A DNA stretch of 64,000 bases from Erodium maritimum. Taxonomy: Eukaryota > Streptophyta > Magnoliopsida > Geraniales > Geraniaceae. Of the stretch, positions 24,215-34,889 are shown in pieces. The stretch lies in the NCBI GenBank assembly GCA_963921825.1, contig OY997596.1:9057001-9121000 (forward strand). Reading direction: 5' to 3'. Under the pieces are notes generated by a model. It had not been told where the DNA came from. It was given only the letters and a program-made list of their open reading frames with translations, and made no database searches. Both the position numbers and the translations under genes were made by a program. Every line of letters starts with the position of its first letter. Position 1 is the stretch's first letter.

Positions 24215-26022
24215 CTACAGTGCCTTAGTCAATGGGTCGACTATGTTATCATTAGTTGCAATGTAGGTGATCTTCACATCGCCTCGGTTCAGTATCTCTC
24301 TGATGAGGTGGTATCGTTGTAGTTCATGTTTGGATTTGTTATGCGGTCTATGCTCTTTAGCTTGCGTAATGGCCCTTGTGTTGTCGCAAAATAGGTTCAC
24401 CAGGCTTGATGGGTTTTTAATTACACCCAACCCCGCCGTGAACTTCCTAATCTACACAGCCTCCTTGGCCGCCTCTACAACCCCTATGTACTCGGCCTTT
24501 GTCGTGGAGTTAGCGCGGTGTCTCGCGTCATGCTCTTCAAGCTGAAAGCTCCACCATTCAACGTAAACACATATCCTGACTGACTTCTAAAGTCATCTGG
24601 ATCTTTCTGGACACTAGCGTTTACATATCCATTAACGACTAGTTCATCATCATCTCTTCCCCTGTACACCAGATACATATCCTTAGTTCCGCTCAAATAT
24701 TTGAGAATCAATTTGAGCTCTATCCAGTGTTCCTCACCAAGGTTATACTGATATCTACTGGTACAACTTAAGGCATATGAGACATCCGGTCTTGTGCATA
24801 TGATGGCATACATGATCCATCTTATCGTCAAAGCGTATGAGATTTGCATCCTCCTTTTCAGCTCATCATGTGTCGTAGGACACTGAGTCTAGCTGAGATG
24901 AACGCCATGATGTGCGGATAAGAGTCCTTTCTTGGAATAAAGCATCGAGAACCTACTCAATACTTTGTTCACTTATGTACTCTGACTTAAACCCAAGACC
25001 CTCTTGGTGCGATTTATATATATCTTAAACCCCAAGATATAAGAAGCATCGCTTAAGTCCTTCATTGAGAAACACTTCCCTAACCAATCTTTAGTCTCGT
25101 GCAAGGTTGGGGTGTCGTTTCCAATTAGTAGTATGTCATTGACATACAACACCAGAATGACAATCTTTCTCTCGCTTGCCTTGTTGTAAATGCAAGGTTC
25201 ATCCTCGTTCTTGATAAATCCAAATCCAATTACATCTTTACCAAAACGAAGGTTTCAACTCCAAGAAGCTTGTTTCAATCCATAAATGGATTTCAACAAC
25301 TTACAAATCTTTCACTTATTCTTCAGATCGACAAAAACTTTGGTATGAGACATATAAACATCCCAACTCAAGTTTTTGTTTAGGAAATCAGTTTTGACAT
25401 CAATTTGTCATATCTCGTAATCCTGATACGCAGCTATGGCAAGATGAATCCGGATAGATTTTACCATTTCCACTAAGGAGAAGGTTTATCATAGTAAATC
25501 CCTTGGATCTGTCTATAACCTTTTGCCACCAGTCGAGCTTTGGAGGTATGAGGGTTAATGTCCATGCCTATCTTCACCTTGAAGATCCATTTGCGAATGT
25601 TGGTTCTTACACCACTTACGGGATCAACCAGTTCCCACACTTGGTTTTCCGACATGGATTACATTTCCTCCCTCTTGCCTCCCAGCCATAACTTGGAGTC
25701 GGGTCCGTCCATGGCTTCCTGAAAAGTATCTAGATCACCGTGATCCACCACAAGATCACCGTCACCTCTAGACACAAAGTAACCATATCTCGAAGGTAGA
25801 CGACTAACCCTTTTAGATTGCCTTGGACTTTCCAGAATTATTGCAAGAACTAGTCCTTGATTTACGACCATCTCTAGATCCTCTACAAGGTTGTCTAGTG
25901 GTCCAGATGGATCTGTACCATCTTGAATTTCTTCAAGATGTACAGTCCTCCCACTGTCGTCTTTGGAAATCAATTCCCTTTCAATAAAAACCCCACTACG
26001 AGCGATGAACACCGTGTTCTTG
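24215..26022 (-). pseudogene. copia pol remnant: part of integrase to RNase H
   Basis: In minus-strand order: end of the integrase/linker region (VFIARSGVFIERELIS near 26000), the start of reverse transcriptase (NQVWELVDPVSGVRTNIRKW near 25650), the middle of pol (GRDDDELVVNGYVNASVQKD near 24640) and the RNase H end (NLFCDNTRAITQAKEHR...IVDPLTKAL near 24400-24215). All are standard copia blocks. The region is heavily decayed. Confidence 0.85.
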
Positions 26023-26044
26023 CACTACTGCTGAAAGGGGCTTT

Positions 26045-26520
26045 ACATACGCATAGGATCCGTAGGCTATGTCTTCATATCCGTCGGCATGGATGTTCGC
26101 CTACGGATGCATCCGTCGGCCAGGATCCGTCGGCCAGGTCTCGTCGGGGAACTTTTTGGAAGACGGACAGTTGTGTCCGTCTGTGAAGAGATATCCTCAG
26201 CTACGGATACTATCCGTAGGCCATGTTTTCAAGTTGTCAGACGGATTGTATCCGTAGGTGATGTTTTTATTCTTTTCCTACGGATACCATTTCCACGGAT
26301 TCGATCCGTGGCTAGGCTTTTTGACTCTTCCTACGGATACCCTGGCTACGGATTGTATCCGTGGCCAAGGGTTTATACTATACCTACGGATAATATATGT
26401 GGCCAAGGTTTTCTATTATACCTACGGATACTGTCCGTAGGTATAGTAGAAAACCTTGGCCACGGATACTATCGGTAACGTAGGTATATGTCTTTAACTA
26501 CGGTTCGTATCCGTAGGTGA
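26045..26520. repeat. Left subterminal repeat array of the CACTA element
   Basis: More than a dozen copies of CTACGGATA / TATCCGTAG and close variants (CCACGGAT, GACGGAT) occur in both orientations, often as inverted pairs. In the En/Spm family such repeats are the binding sites of the TNPA-type protein. Here this is inferred from position and motif density. Confidence 0.8.
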
Positions 26521-26865
26521 AGTGTTATGACCAGAACAAAAAAAAACATTTGAAATTGCTGCACCCAATCGTGCATATACCCTAAACTGGGTCTGGTACC
26601 TGTGCAAACCTGTATAAATTATTTTACAAACTGCATTGCATCCATAAAATAAAATTGTTCCAACTCACAACATCGTTCAAAGTCATGTAAATCTGTTTAT
26701 ACAAACATATTTAAAAGTTTTAAAAAATGAATAAAAGTTCAGGGGAAAATGTTACTACTCGGGGTTTGCTGGTGAAGAGAGTGGGCCAGAAGCCTGTTCA
26801 ACTGCAGAGAGTGGGGCTGATGACGGTACTGAAGACGGGGTCGCTGTGGAAGGGACGGCAGCTTG

Positions 26866-29013
26866 CTAGGAGATAACCATTGACATCATTTCCTGAAACT
26901 TGGCATCCATATCCTTGCGCTGCTCAGCAATCATGGCTTGGCGCTGCTCCTCCAAACGTTGTGCGAACGCGGCCTCTTGTTGCTCCATGCGGGTCCTCAA
27001 CTCTTCTAACTCCTCAGATGAGCTTGTAGACCGCGCACTGGAGCAGTGACCGTCGTGCCTATCCCTCACAGTTGGGATGATGACCGCATCACCGAAACCG
27101 GGTTGGAATCTACCCTTCTGAGGCTTCTTCACGATTTGCTGCATGATGAGTAGTTCTTCCTCCACAGTCAACGGTGTGAAGACGGTAGGGGATGAATCCT
27201 CACACTCGGTCATCCTTGACTCGCTCACCTTCTCCCGAGCCGCTTCCACAATGAGTTTGGCTTCTTCCTAATGAAAAATACAGCAAGAAGTTTGCATTAG
27301 ACAAATATGTAGTAATATTGTATGAATTTATGCCATAAATAAAAAATATGTAATATAAATATAATAACCTGCTCAAAAATTCAAGAAACTTACCACGCGT
27401 TTTACGTTGTGCTCATTCTTGTCATTTTCCTTCGTGTAAGCCTCTATGTAAGCGTCAATGCTGGGAAGAAGGGATTTTCGCGCAAGCCAAAGTTTGGCCC
27501 GTTTCTTGAATGCCATACTACCCCCATGGTGAGCGTGGACGTTCTTTTTCCGATTTGCAGTCCCACAATCGCTCAATAACTGCAATTATGTGTTAGTTAG
27601 CATAACAAACATGTAAAAAACTCAAACATAAAACTGAAAATTATGAAACAAAACTATTATAGGGTACTAATAACATGAGAGAGAGATAACGGGAACATAT
27701 TGTGGAGATAATGATATTGAACGGGAACATATTGTAGGGTACTAATAACATGAGAGAGATAAAGGGCATATCATAACAATAATATTAATAATGGAATTAA
27801 ATTGAAAAGGAACAATAAGCTTAAAATGCATATATCACCTACACAAATTTCATATTTGTAAAACCTATTAGTTTTTGCATTCTAGGAGTTAGCTGCTAAA
27901 TTGTACAATAGCCTAGCATCAAATAATGATGCTCTAGAGGGAACCTAGTAGTTTTCACATTCTTAGCTCGTGTAAAACTTCAACATAATTCATTGTTTTA
28001 AATTTCAAAATTAGTTTTAATTTGATTTTACATAAATGTATTGTTTAAGGTTTAAGACTATTATAAATTTGAATTTAGTAATCTGCAGAATAATTATTAT
28101 CACAGAGAGATATGTCAAAAAAAACTGATTACACAACTTTTTGATTACAATCAAATATGTTACCTTGCATTTCGTGGATATAAAGTGCTGGAGTAGCCAC
28201 TCGAACTACTTCGGACGTTCTTGAAACTCGAACGATGTGGGCACTGCTACACCCGGGTTCTTCTTCTGCCATTTGAGGACCCACCTGTGTATCTCATACT
28301 TCCACTCCCTAAAACGGCTTATGGCCGTTGACATGATGAACTGCAGCAGCTCCCCATGGTGCTCCTCAGGACAGAACTCAAACATACACTACACAAAAGG
28401 AAAACAATCAGAAATAAACTACGAAACCTAAATAAAAATTGTAATGAGAAGAAAAATTAAATACTACACTTACGGTTAACTGGTGGAACAGAAACTCCTG
28501 CTCATCTTCAGACAAGTTGTCGAAGTTAGGTTTGTCCATTGGCATGTACGTACGAATTGTTGCGCCAATGACCCTCACGACATCCCCCTGGTCCAGCGTG
28601 CCGGTTACTTCCTTCCCGTTATGCCCCAATTTGAATTTACCGCCATCAGCCATCTCCTTCAGGCGACGTTGGAGGTTTTTGTTCATAACCATTCCTCTTT
28701 TCCTCGTCTTTTCCTTCTTTTGAGGCCGAGACTCCTCTCCCTCCAACATTGCAGCCACATCATCATCGTCCAGGACTTCTTGAGGACACCGGATGCTCGG
28801 TGCAGGCGGACGGATGCTTGTTGTGGAGGCTGCCTCATCCACACTACTCGCAGGGGTCCGGCAGTCTCTTATGCGCCGATTGGGAGGAGCGCAAGCAGTA
28901 GACTATGAAGAGGCGATGGTATTGCCTCCCGATTCAGATGGTTGTTGAGGGGTCTGAGGGTTGAACAAGAATTGGAGTCGGGTGAAGAACCGGGTGCTAT
29001 TTTTCCTTCCCAT
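26866..29013 (-). pseudogene. TNP1-like gene of the CACTA element (Ptta/En/Spm type), two in-frame stops
   Basis: Four exons, all joined in phase 0 at GT-AG junctions: 29013-28474, 28388-28164, 27579-27394 and 27267-26866 (180, 75, 62 and 134 codons). The centre matches the plant Ptta/En/Spm (TNP1/TNPA-type) pattern: GKEVTGTLDQGDVVRVIGAT, TYMPMDKPNFDNLSEDEQEF, then FREWKYEIHRWVLKW and a KKRAKLWL stretch. The last exon is an acidic region and an RMEQQEAAFAQRLEEQRQA coiled coil. In En/Spm the TNPA-type protein binds the subterminal repeats. Two in-frame TAG codons lie at 28905-28903 and 28208-28206, so only partial protein could form. The open frame otherwise holds throughout, which points to recent decay. 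Confidence 0.75.
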
Positions 29014-29299
29014 TATGAAAACTCACATAACAAATAAATCAGTTAGAGAAACATTGTATATAAAATCATTATGTAAGCAACATTGTATCTAAAATCATTA
29101 TATAAGAAAGATTGTATCTACTAATGATCAATTTGAGGCATTCTTACCAAACCATTACTACGGCAACAATTTGATATTCTACTTAGCAAGTTGAATTAGA
29201 GCATCGCAAAAATAAAAACAAAAAACAGAGATCTAGACATGACTTGCAGTCTACATATCTAAAAACTAAAAGCAGAAGAACAATCCCAAGGTAGAAAAC

Positions 29300-29580
29300 G
29301 AAATCAATTCAAACCCTAAATCAAATCAAATCCTAAATCAATTCAAACCCTAAATCAATTCAAACCCCAAATCAATTCAAACCTTATATCAATTCTAACC
29401 CTAAATCAATTCAAACCCTAACTGAATTCAAACCCTAAATCCATACAAACCCTAAATCAATTCAAACCCTCAATCCATACAAAACCTAAATCAATTTAGA
29501 CCCTAAATCAATTCAAACCCTAAATCCATACAAAACCTAAATCAATTCAGACCCTAAATCAATTCAAACCCTAAATCCCA
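29300..29580 (+). repeat. AAACCCTAAATCAATTC array in the CACTA element
   Basis: About 15 imperfect units of roughly 17 bp, AAACCCTAAATCAATTC with variants (CATACAAACCCTAAATC), in tandem upstream of the TNP1-like start. Each unit contains the telomere-box core AAACCCTA, but the period is not the 7-bp plant telomere repeat. Confidence 0.85.
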
Positions 29581-29627
29581 AAAAATGAAGAGAAAACGAA
29601 CATGTACGTGTAGCCTCGTAGATGTCA

Positions 29628-29882
29628 GTAGTCGGAGATGAGGTCGGAGACGGGGGGAGCTCGGAGACGGAGATGCGGTCGGAGACGGGGGGAGGTCGGC
29701 GATGTCTATGAGGTCGGAGATGGGTTGGGCGATGAGGTTGGAGTCGGGGTAGAGGTCGGAGATGGTCGGAGTCGGGGTGAGGTCGGGGTGAGGTCGGCGA
29801 TGAAGTCGGAGTCGGAGTTGAGGCTGGCGAAGAGGTCGGAGTCGGAGGCAGCTCGCGTGAGTGAGGGAGAGAGAGATTGAGA
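29628..29882 (+). repeat. GGTCGGAGACGGGG-type GA/GC-rich minisatellite
   Basis: Imperfect repeats of GAGGTCGGAGACGGGG, GTCGGGGTGAGGTCGG and GAGTCGGAG stand out from the AT-rich surroundings. They lie upstream of the TNP1-like gene, within its likely 5' region. The open frames here are products of the repeat. Confidence 0.75.
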
Positions 29883-29937
29883 GAGATCGAGTGACTGAGA
29901 GGAAATTAGGGGTCGAGGGCTTTATCTACTAAACTGC

Positions 29938-30065
29938 TTGCCGACGGATACATATCCGTCTGTAAACATTATTATATGACACGACGTCGTTATGGCCACA
30001 ACACCTAGCGAAAAATCGAGAAAGGCACGGGCCTACCGACGTATACACATCCGTCTGTAGACACC
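29938..30065. repeat. Internal cluster of CACTA end motifs
   Basis: GCCGACGGATACATATCCGTCTGT and a second inverted pair (ACCGACGTATACACATCCGTCTGT) lie about 0.9 kb upstream of the TNP1-like ATG, far from either element end. They resemble the subterminal motifs. They may be the promoter-side regulatory sites of the TNP1 gene or a former element end; this is inference. Confidence 0.6.
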
Positions 30066-30655
30066 CATTGACTGGTTTGACCAACTACCCGTCATCCTTC
30101 CCGATCCTCGTTGTATTCGTAATGGAACGTTAACCGATTTAATGGTTCATGTATGCTACACATAATTTTAAACGATAGGTATTAATATGAAAATCTCCTA
30201 CTCGAACTAAACAAGTTCGTATTTCATAGTACAGTATCTATGCATTGAGCATTGTAAAAATGATCATTTCAATCAGTAAGTCCGTGTTTCGTTGTAATAT
30301 TATGTAATCAACACCGTTCATGTTGTATGTAATGTGATAGAGATTATCCTTATGCCCAAAAGACAATATGTAGAAAGGGTGTACGTGCAGTGGCTGAAAG
30401 ACAACATGAAGCGCGAGTTCGAAGACTATACGCCCTTGCTAGAATATTATTGTATTAGTACTTAACTATTGTGTTAATTAAGGATAACTTTTTTTTCAAT
30501 ATCACTTTATATGACTATAGTTTAATGTTTTAACGAATGTTTTACTTTTTCTTTACTTCATTCATTAAGTGTTAGTGTTTATGAATACTACTTCCGTATG
30601 GTTTGCCTTAATTCTTTGGGATTAGTTATAATTGTAATTTGTTGGTTGAGTCAGG

Positions 30656-31033
30656 ATGGAACCGAACTTTAATTCGCGACTCGAGCGTAGGTGGCGTCGT
30701 CGTGAAAATGCAGGAACAGTAGTTCCAATACCTGCTCCCCAAAGAGGCAACGCTGCGGCTGCCCCATCGTGGCTGCAACAGTATGACCGCATAGTGCAGG
30801 AAGGACATCAACGATTTGATTACATTGAACGGCTGATGCGTGAGAAAGGTGATGACCTTCCTCCACCACCTGATGATGTAGGTCTGCTGCAGAGGCCTCC
30901 GTTGTTGGACGAGGTTCAGGAGAATGACCTTGAAGCTATAGAGGAGCCTGTTTGGTTTAGACGTTTTGTTGAATGGATGGAAGATTTGAAGGCAATGCAA
31001 GAGCGTGTTATCAGAAATCTTCTTGCTTCGTAA
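30656..31033 (+). CDS. Unrecognised 125-codon ORF inside the CACTA element
   Basis: An open frame of 125 codons runs from ATG at 30656 to TAA, on the strand opposite to the TNP1-like gene. The product is charged, with an Arg-rich start (RLERRWRRRE), a proline run (DDLPPPPDD) and a tryptophan-rich end (EEPVWFRRFVEWMEDLKAM), and is probably helical. I do not recognise a family. A further short open stretch upstream near 30350-30460 (QYVERVYVQWLKDNMKREFEDYTP) could belong to the same transcript. It may be a partial element-encoded or captured gene; whether it is expressed is unknown. Confidence 0.4.
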   Translation: MEPNFNSRLERRWRRRENAGTVVPIPAPQRGNAAAAPSWLQQYDRIVQEGHQRFDYIERLMREKGDDLPPPPDDVGLLQRPPLLDEVQENDLEAIEEPVWFRRFVEWMEDLKAMQERVIRNLLAS

Positions 31034-31289
31034 CTCTATCATTATGCGTTTCTGTAATTTTTTGTTCTGAGAAGAACTGATACTCGTTTATGTATTTTGT
31101 TGTTTAAGTATTCGGCTATGTATTTTGTTGTTTAACAATGTACTTTTACAAAATACATTATCTATTAAATGTTGTTGTGCTTATATACCGCTTGTATAAT
31201 ACAAGATCATGTATTATGTCGATGTTTTCATCAGGATGACTATAAATGATTTCGGAAATAGTTTGTACACTGGCTCACTTTACCAACGG

Positions 31290-31645
31290 ATACAACAAGC
31301 TTCACTGACAGATAAAACATCCATGGGTAAGGATTCCACTTGCTTGACGGACAAAGTATATGTAGCTAGGCTTTACACACTCCACAGACGGATAGAGCAT
31401 CCGTAGGTAAGGCGTCACCACCTGCCTGACGGATATTGTCGACCTTTTCCACGGAATTTGTATCCGTCAGCAAGGTTAGAAACCTTTCGTACGAATGTAG
31501 TATCCGTCTGTGAAGTTTTCACCTGCCTGACGGATACTGGAGACCTTTTCCACGGATATCACCTGGCTGACGGATGTGCCTATCCGTGGCCAAGGTTCTA
31601 AATCTTTAGTGACGGATCCTTTCTATCCGTGTGCCAAGCCTATTT
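31290..31645. repeat. Right subterminal repeat array of the CACTA element
   Basis: Repeated GACGGATA / TATCCGT and CCACGGAT motifs in both orientations up to the right terminus, mirroring the left array. Variants with CTGACGGAT are more common here than at the left end. Confidence 0.8.
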
Positions 31646-31656
31646 CTGCACTAGTG

Positions 31657-32210
31657 TCGCTTCGTTTGTAGTAGTATCCCCCTTTCTTTGAGATACCCTA
31701 CGAAGGTGTATTTATTATTTCTCGGTTCGAAATTAGTCAGAACTAAATGTTTCACATAAACTTTGCTATCCCAAATCTTTACGAAGGACTAAACGGGCTG
31801 CTTCCCGTGCCATTTCCCAAATGGTGTCCCTTTCATAGCCTTCGTCGGAGCCCGATTCAATATAAATGCGGCCTTTCTAGAACGTAACCCCATAAAAAGA
31901 TAGGGAGATTAGTACAACTAAGCATGGATCGGACCATATCCAATAAAGTTTGATTCCTCCGTTCGGAGAAACCTTTCATCTATGATGTCCCGGGAGGAGT
32001 CCGTTCTGAAACTATCCCGCTATCTGCTAGACTATCTAAAAATTATGTGGTCAAGTATTCTCCACCTCTTGAAACCTACCCACAACCAGACAATATTGTC
32101 GTTGCCTGCCTTCGCATGCTCAAAAGAGTGGCAAAATCCTAATTTCTCAAGTCCATACAAGACAGGCTGAGAGACTTATCGGCAAAAAGTTAAGGATCAT
32201 AAAAAAAAAA
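31657..32210 (-). pseudogene. copia pol remnant: integrase core
   Basis: The minus strand encodes decayed copia integrase blocks, with GFSERRNQTLLDMVRSM near 31980-31930 as the clearest. It directly precedes, across the CACTA insertion, the rest of pol at 26022 and below. The element breaks off near 32210, about 150 bp from the likely TATA box of P450 gene 1. Confidence 0.75.
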
Positions 32211-32363
32211 TTTCTAACGTGACAATTATTTCTTCCTCCTTAAGTACGTACTAGATCCCCTATGATCATTAATTTGCGTTTATAAGAATTTGTTCGATAT
32301 AATCTCCAACACATGCATGAGATTTGGCCACAAGTTCCAGTCAGGCTGACGAATTTTGGTGCT

Positions 32364-32369
32364 TATATA
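32364..32369 (+). promoter_or_regulatory. Likely TATA box of P450 gene 1
   Basis: TATATA, 110 bp upstream of the ATG at 32479. A second TATATA-like site (about 32429-32434) lies 45-50 bp upstream, which is rather close. The choice is by spacing only. Confidence 0.4.
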
Positions 32370-32478
32370 CAAAAAGTAAGGTTGGCATGTTCATTATCAT
32401 ACAACCTCGTAAGTAACCTTTCACATCCTATATATTGGTGCAACCAAAAGCAAACCAAAATAATTTCCACACGAAAGT

Positions 32479-34538
32479 ATGGAAACAATTATGGCCATAA
32501 CGAGTCTCTTAGTCCTTGCTTTCTTTTTCATTTCTCGCCTTCTCCTAAGGGACGACAAGAAACACAAAACACCACCTATGGCTCCGGGTGCATGGCCCAT
32601 CATCGGACATCTTCACCTCTTTGCCGGAGGCACCAACCTTCCTCATCGGAGGCTCGGAGAGCTCGCGGATACGTGCGGACCCGTTTTCAGCATCCGGATA
32701 GGGACGCAACGAGCCGTGGTGGTTAGCAGTTCGGAGACCATCAAAGAGTGCTTAACAACCCATGATGCGGTGCTGAGCTCGCGTCCCAAATTCGCAGCTG
32801 CTAAACACCTTTGCTACAACTACGCCCTCTTCGGTTTCTCCCCTTACGGTTCGTATTGGCGTGAGATGCGCAAGATCGCCATCTTGGAGATACTCTCCAA
32901 CCGGCGCATCGAGCTGCTCAAGCACGTGCGCGTCTCCGAAGTGGAGACCTCTATCAAAGATCTCTACAAGCGTTGGCACGAGAAAAAAGACGCTTCCACT
33001 GAAGCAAGTGTTGTGGTGGAGCTACAGGAGTGGTTTCACAACCTGACTCTCAATAACATTCTCAGAACCGTTGTCGGAAAGCGTTATGGAGGAAGCGATG
33101 AGGATGAGAAGTGCGAGTGGCAAAAAGCGATGAGGGACTTTTTCGAGCTCTTGGGGATGTCAGTGGTGTCCGACGCTTTCCCTCTCTTGGAGCGCCTTGA
33201 TATTGGAGGGCACATCAACAAGATGAAGATAACGGCTAGAAAGATCGACTCTGTTCTTGCTACATGGTTAGAGGAGCATCGCAGGAACAAAGTTTCACAT
33301 AATGATGAACAACAAGATTTCATGCATGTTCTGATCTCAGCTATTGATGGCAAAGGCCTTGCTGGTTACGATGCTGATACCGTAATCAAATCTACATGCT
33401 TGGTAAGTACTACCAAAGAAATTTTAATTTTTTTTAAAATGGATTACTCTATGTCCGCACGCACACTTTTCATTTATTGCTAAATCCTAACTAAGCAACG
33501 TAAATTGTCATATAATAACGTAGACCAGCAACTATTGCATTTTCCGTCCGCAAGTCTAACGGCCGTTAAGTGAGTAACATGAAAAGTTGATAGTTCATGG
33601 TTATGATTTGACAATAACCGAAAAGTTGAAGTTATGATTTGGGAATAAATGAGAAGTTGAAGTTTTCATTTTAGGAAAGTTTTAGAGCACGTGACAAGCA
33701 TGTGGCTGGTATTTCACAACGTTAGTCACACTTAACAAATTTTGATATATTTTGAGAATTAATAAGGTGAAACCTGTTATTATCTGATACGTTTAATATA
33801 TGTGGGTTATGATTTGATATTTGACTTTAATACAATAAAGTGACATAGAGTGCTTTCTTTTTAAAATTAGGTATGACCTGTAAAGTTGTCAAAATAACTA
33901 ACAAAACTTGTGATCTGAAGCAAATAATTGTAGGGGCTGCTGACACTGTTGCTGTCACTATGGTATGGGTAATATCTTTATTACTAAACAATCCTCCAGT
34001 TTTGGAGACGGCTCAAGAAGAATTGCGCACAGTCATTGGCAGCAGGAGATTAGCAAAAGAATCGGACATCGACAACTTGGTCTATTTGCAAGCTATTGTA
34101 AAGGAGACACTAAGATTATACCCGCCTGCACCACTCTCACTTCCAAAAGAGTGTATCGAGGATTGCATCATAAGTGGGTACCACATTTTCAAAGGCACTC
34201 GTCTGATACCAAATGTATGGAAGATTCAAAACGATCCTCAAGTTTGGCCCGATCCGTCCATGTTTAAGCCGGAAAGATTCTTAACTACACATAATGATAT
34301 TGATCTTAGAGGCCAACACTATGACCTACTTCCATTCGGAGGGGGAAGAAGAGGATGTCCTGGAACAACTTTCGGCCTGCAAGTAGTGTATTTGGCGTTG
34401 GCTGGCTTTTTACATGCATTTCATGTATCCACTCCGGATAGTGCAGCAATTGACATGACCGAAAGTTTTGGAGTCACCTGCATGAAAGCGACACCCCTGG
34501 AAGTTCGTATAAAACCTCGCTTGAACATCCCATTTTAG
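32479..34538 (+). CDS. Cytochrome P450, CYP82-like (gene 1)
   Basis: Two exons, 32479-33402 and 33921-34538, with GT-AG junctions in phase 0 give 513 residues, the usual length for CYP82 enzymes. It would be a haem monooxygenase anchored to the endoplasmic reticulum, using NADPH-P450 reductase. Visible features: N-terminal membrane helix (residues about 5-25), proline-rich hinge (PPMAPGAWPIIGHLH), a C-helix YWREMRK, I-helix GAADTVAVT, K-helix KETLRL, FKPERF, and the haem loop PFGGGRRGCPG with Cys about 454. CYP82 members act in specialised metabolism (terpenoids, alkaloids, coumarins, flavonoids); the substrate here cannot be read. The intron is 518 bp, against 88 bp in gene 2. Truncated copia DNA lies just upstream. 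I see no lesion. Confidence 0.92.
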
Positions 34539-34889
34539 TGTTAGTGTGTTTTCCAGTAACATACTGTTATTTAATGTTTAATAGTAAAAAAATATTGCAT
34601 GTTACCGTTTTTTTCAAATACTATCAATTGCCAATAACATGACTGAAAGTGTCGCTCTATGTTGTCGTTTCATTGTAATATGTTCTTTTATAAATAATTA
34701 TAAATTTATAAATAAAGCCTCTTCCGAAATAAAATAAAAAAGAGTCCACAAAAGTTCCAGATTACCCATATTACTATTATTTTTCTACCATATAACACAT
34801 GAAAAAAGATAAGATGATCAGATTATCCAGATTGTAACATGTCGTATGTTACTGTATGCTACCAACATAAAAGGAAACTTGACAAAATA
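34539..34889. other. 3' flank of P450 gene 1
   Basis: AT-rich DNA with no further gene. It includes the likely 3' untranslated region; AATAAA-like signals occur near 34710 (AAATAAAGCC). Confidence 0.45.

Larger units (their letters stand above)
26023..31656. mobile_element. CACTA (En/Spm) transposon, non-autonomous, 5634 bp
   Basis: The left end is CACTACTGCTGAAAGGGGC. The right end, read on the minus strand, is CACTAGTGCAGAAATAGGC, so the terminal repeats match at about 15 of 19 positions. The flanking 3-bp sequences are TTG and TCG, an imperfect duplication. Both ends carry subterminal arrays of (C/T)ACGGATA and its complement. Inside is a TNP1-like gene on the minus strand. I find no TNP2/TNPD-type (Transposase_21) region, so the element appears non-autonomous. 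It is inserted within copia pol. Confidence 0.88.
22499..32210 (-). mobile_element. Ty1/copia element, truncated, split by a CACTA transposon
   Basis: Minus-strand element with a 3' LTR at 22499-24137, a polypurine tract at about 24139-24150 and pol remnants at about 24215-26022 and 31657-32210. The 5.6-kb CACTA element sits between the two pol parts. Gag, protease and the 5' LTR are missing, so the end near 32210 is a truncation and no target duplication can be checked. It looks broken, with at least ten interruptions in the coding parts. Its age cannot be estimated from LTR comparison; it is older than the CACTA insertion. Confidence 0.85.

Noticed and set aside
29300-29580. Interstitial telomere
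   Set aside because: The period is about 17 bp, not the 7-bp TTTAGGG repeat; only the AAACCCTA core is shared.
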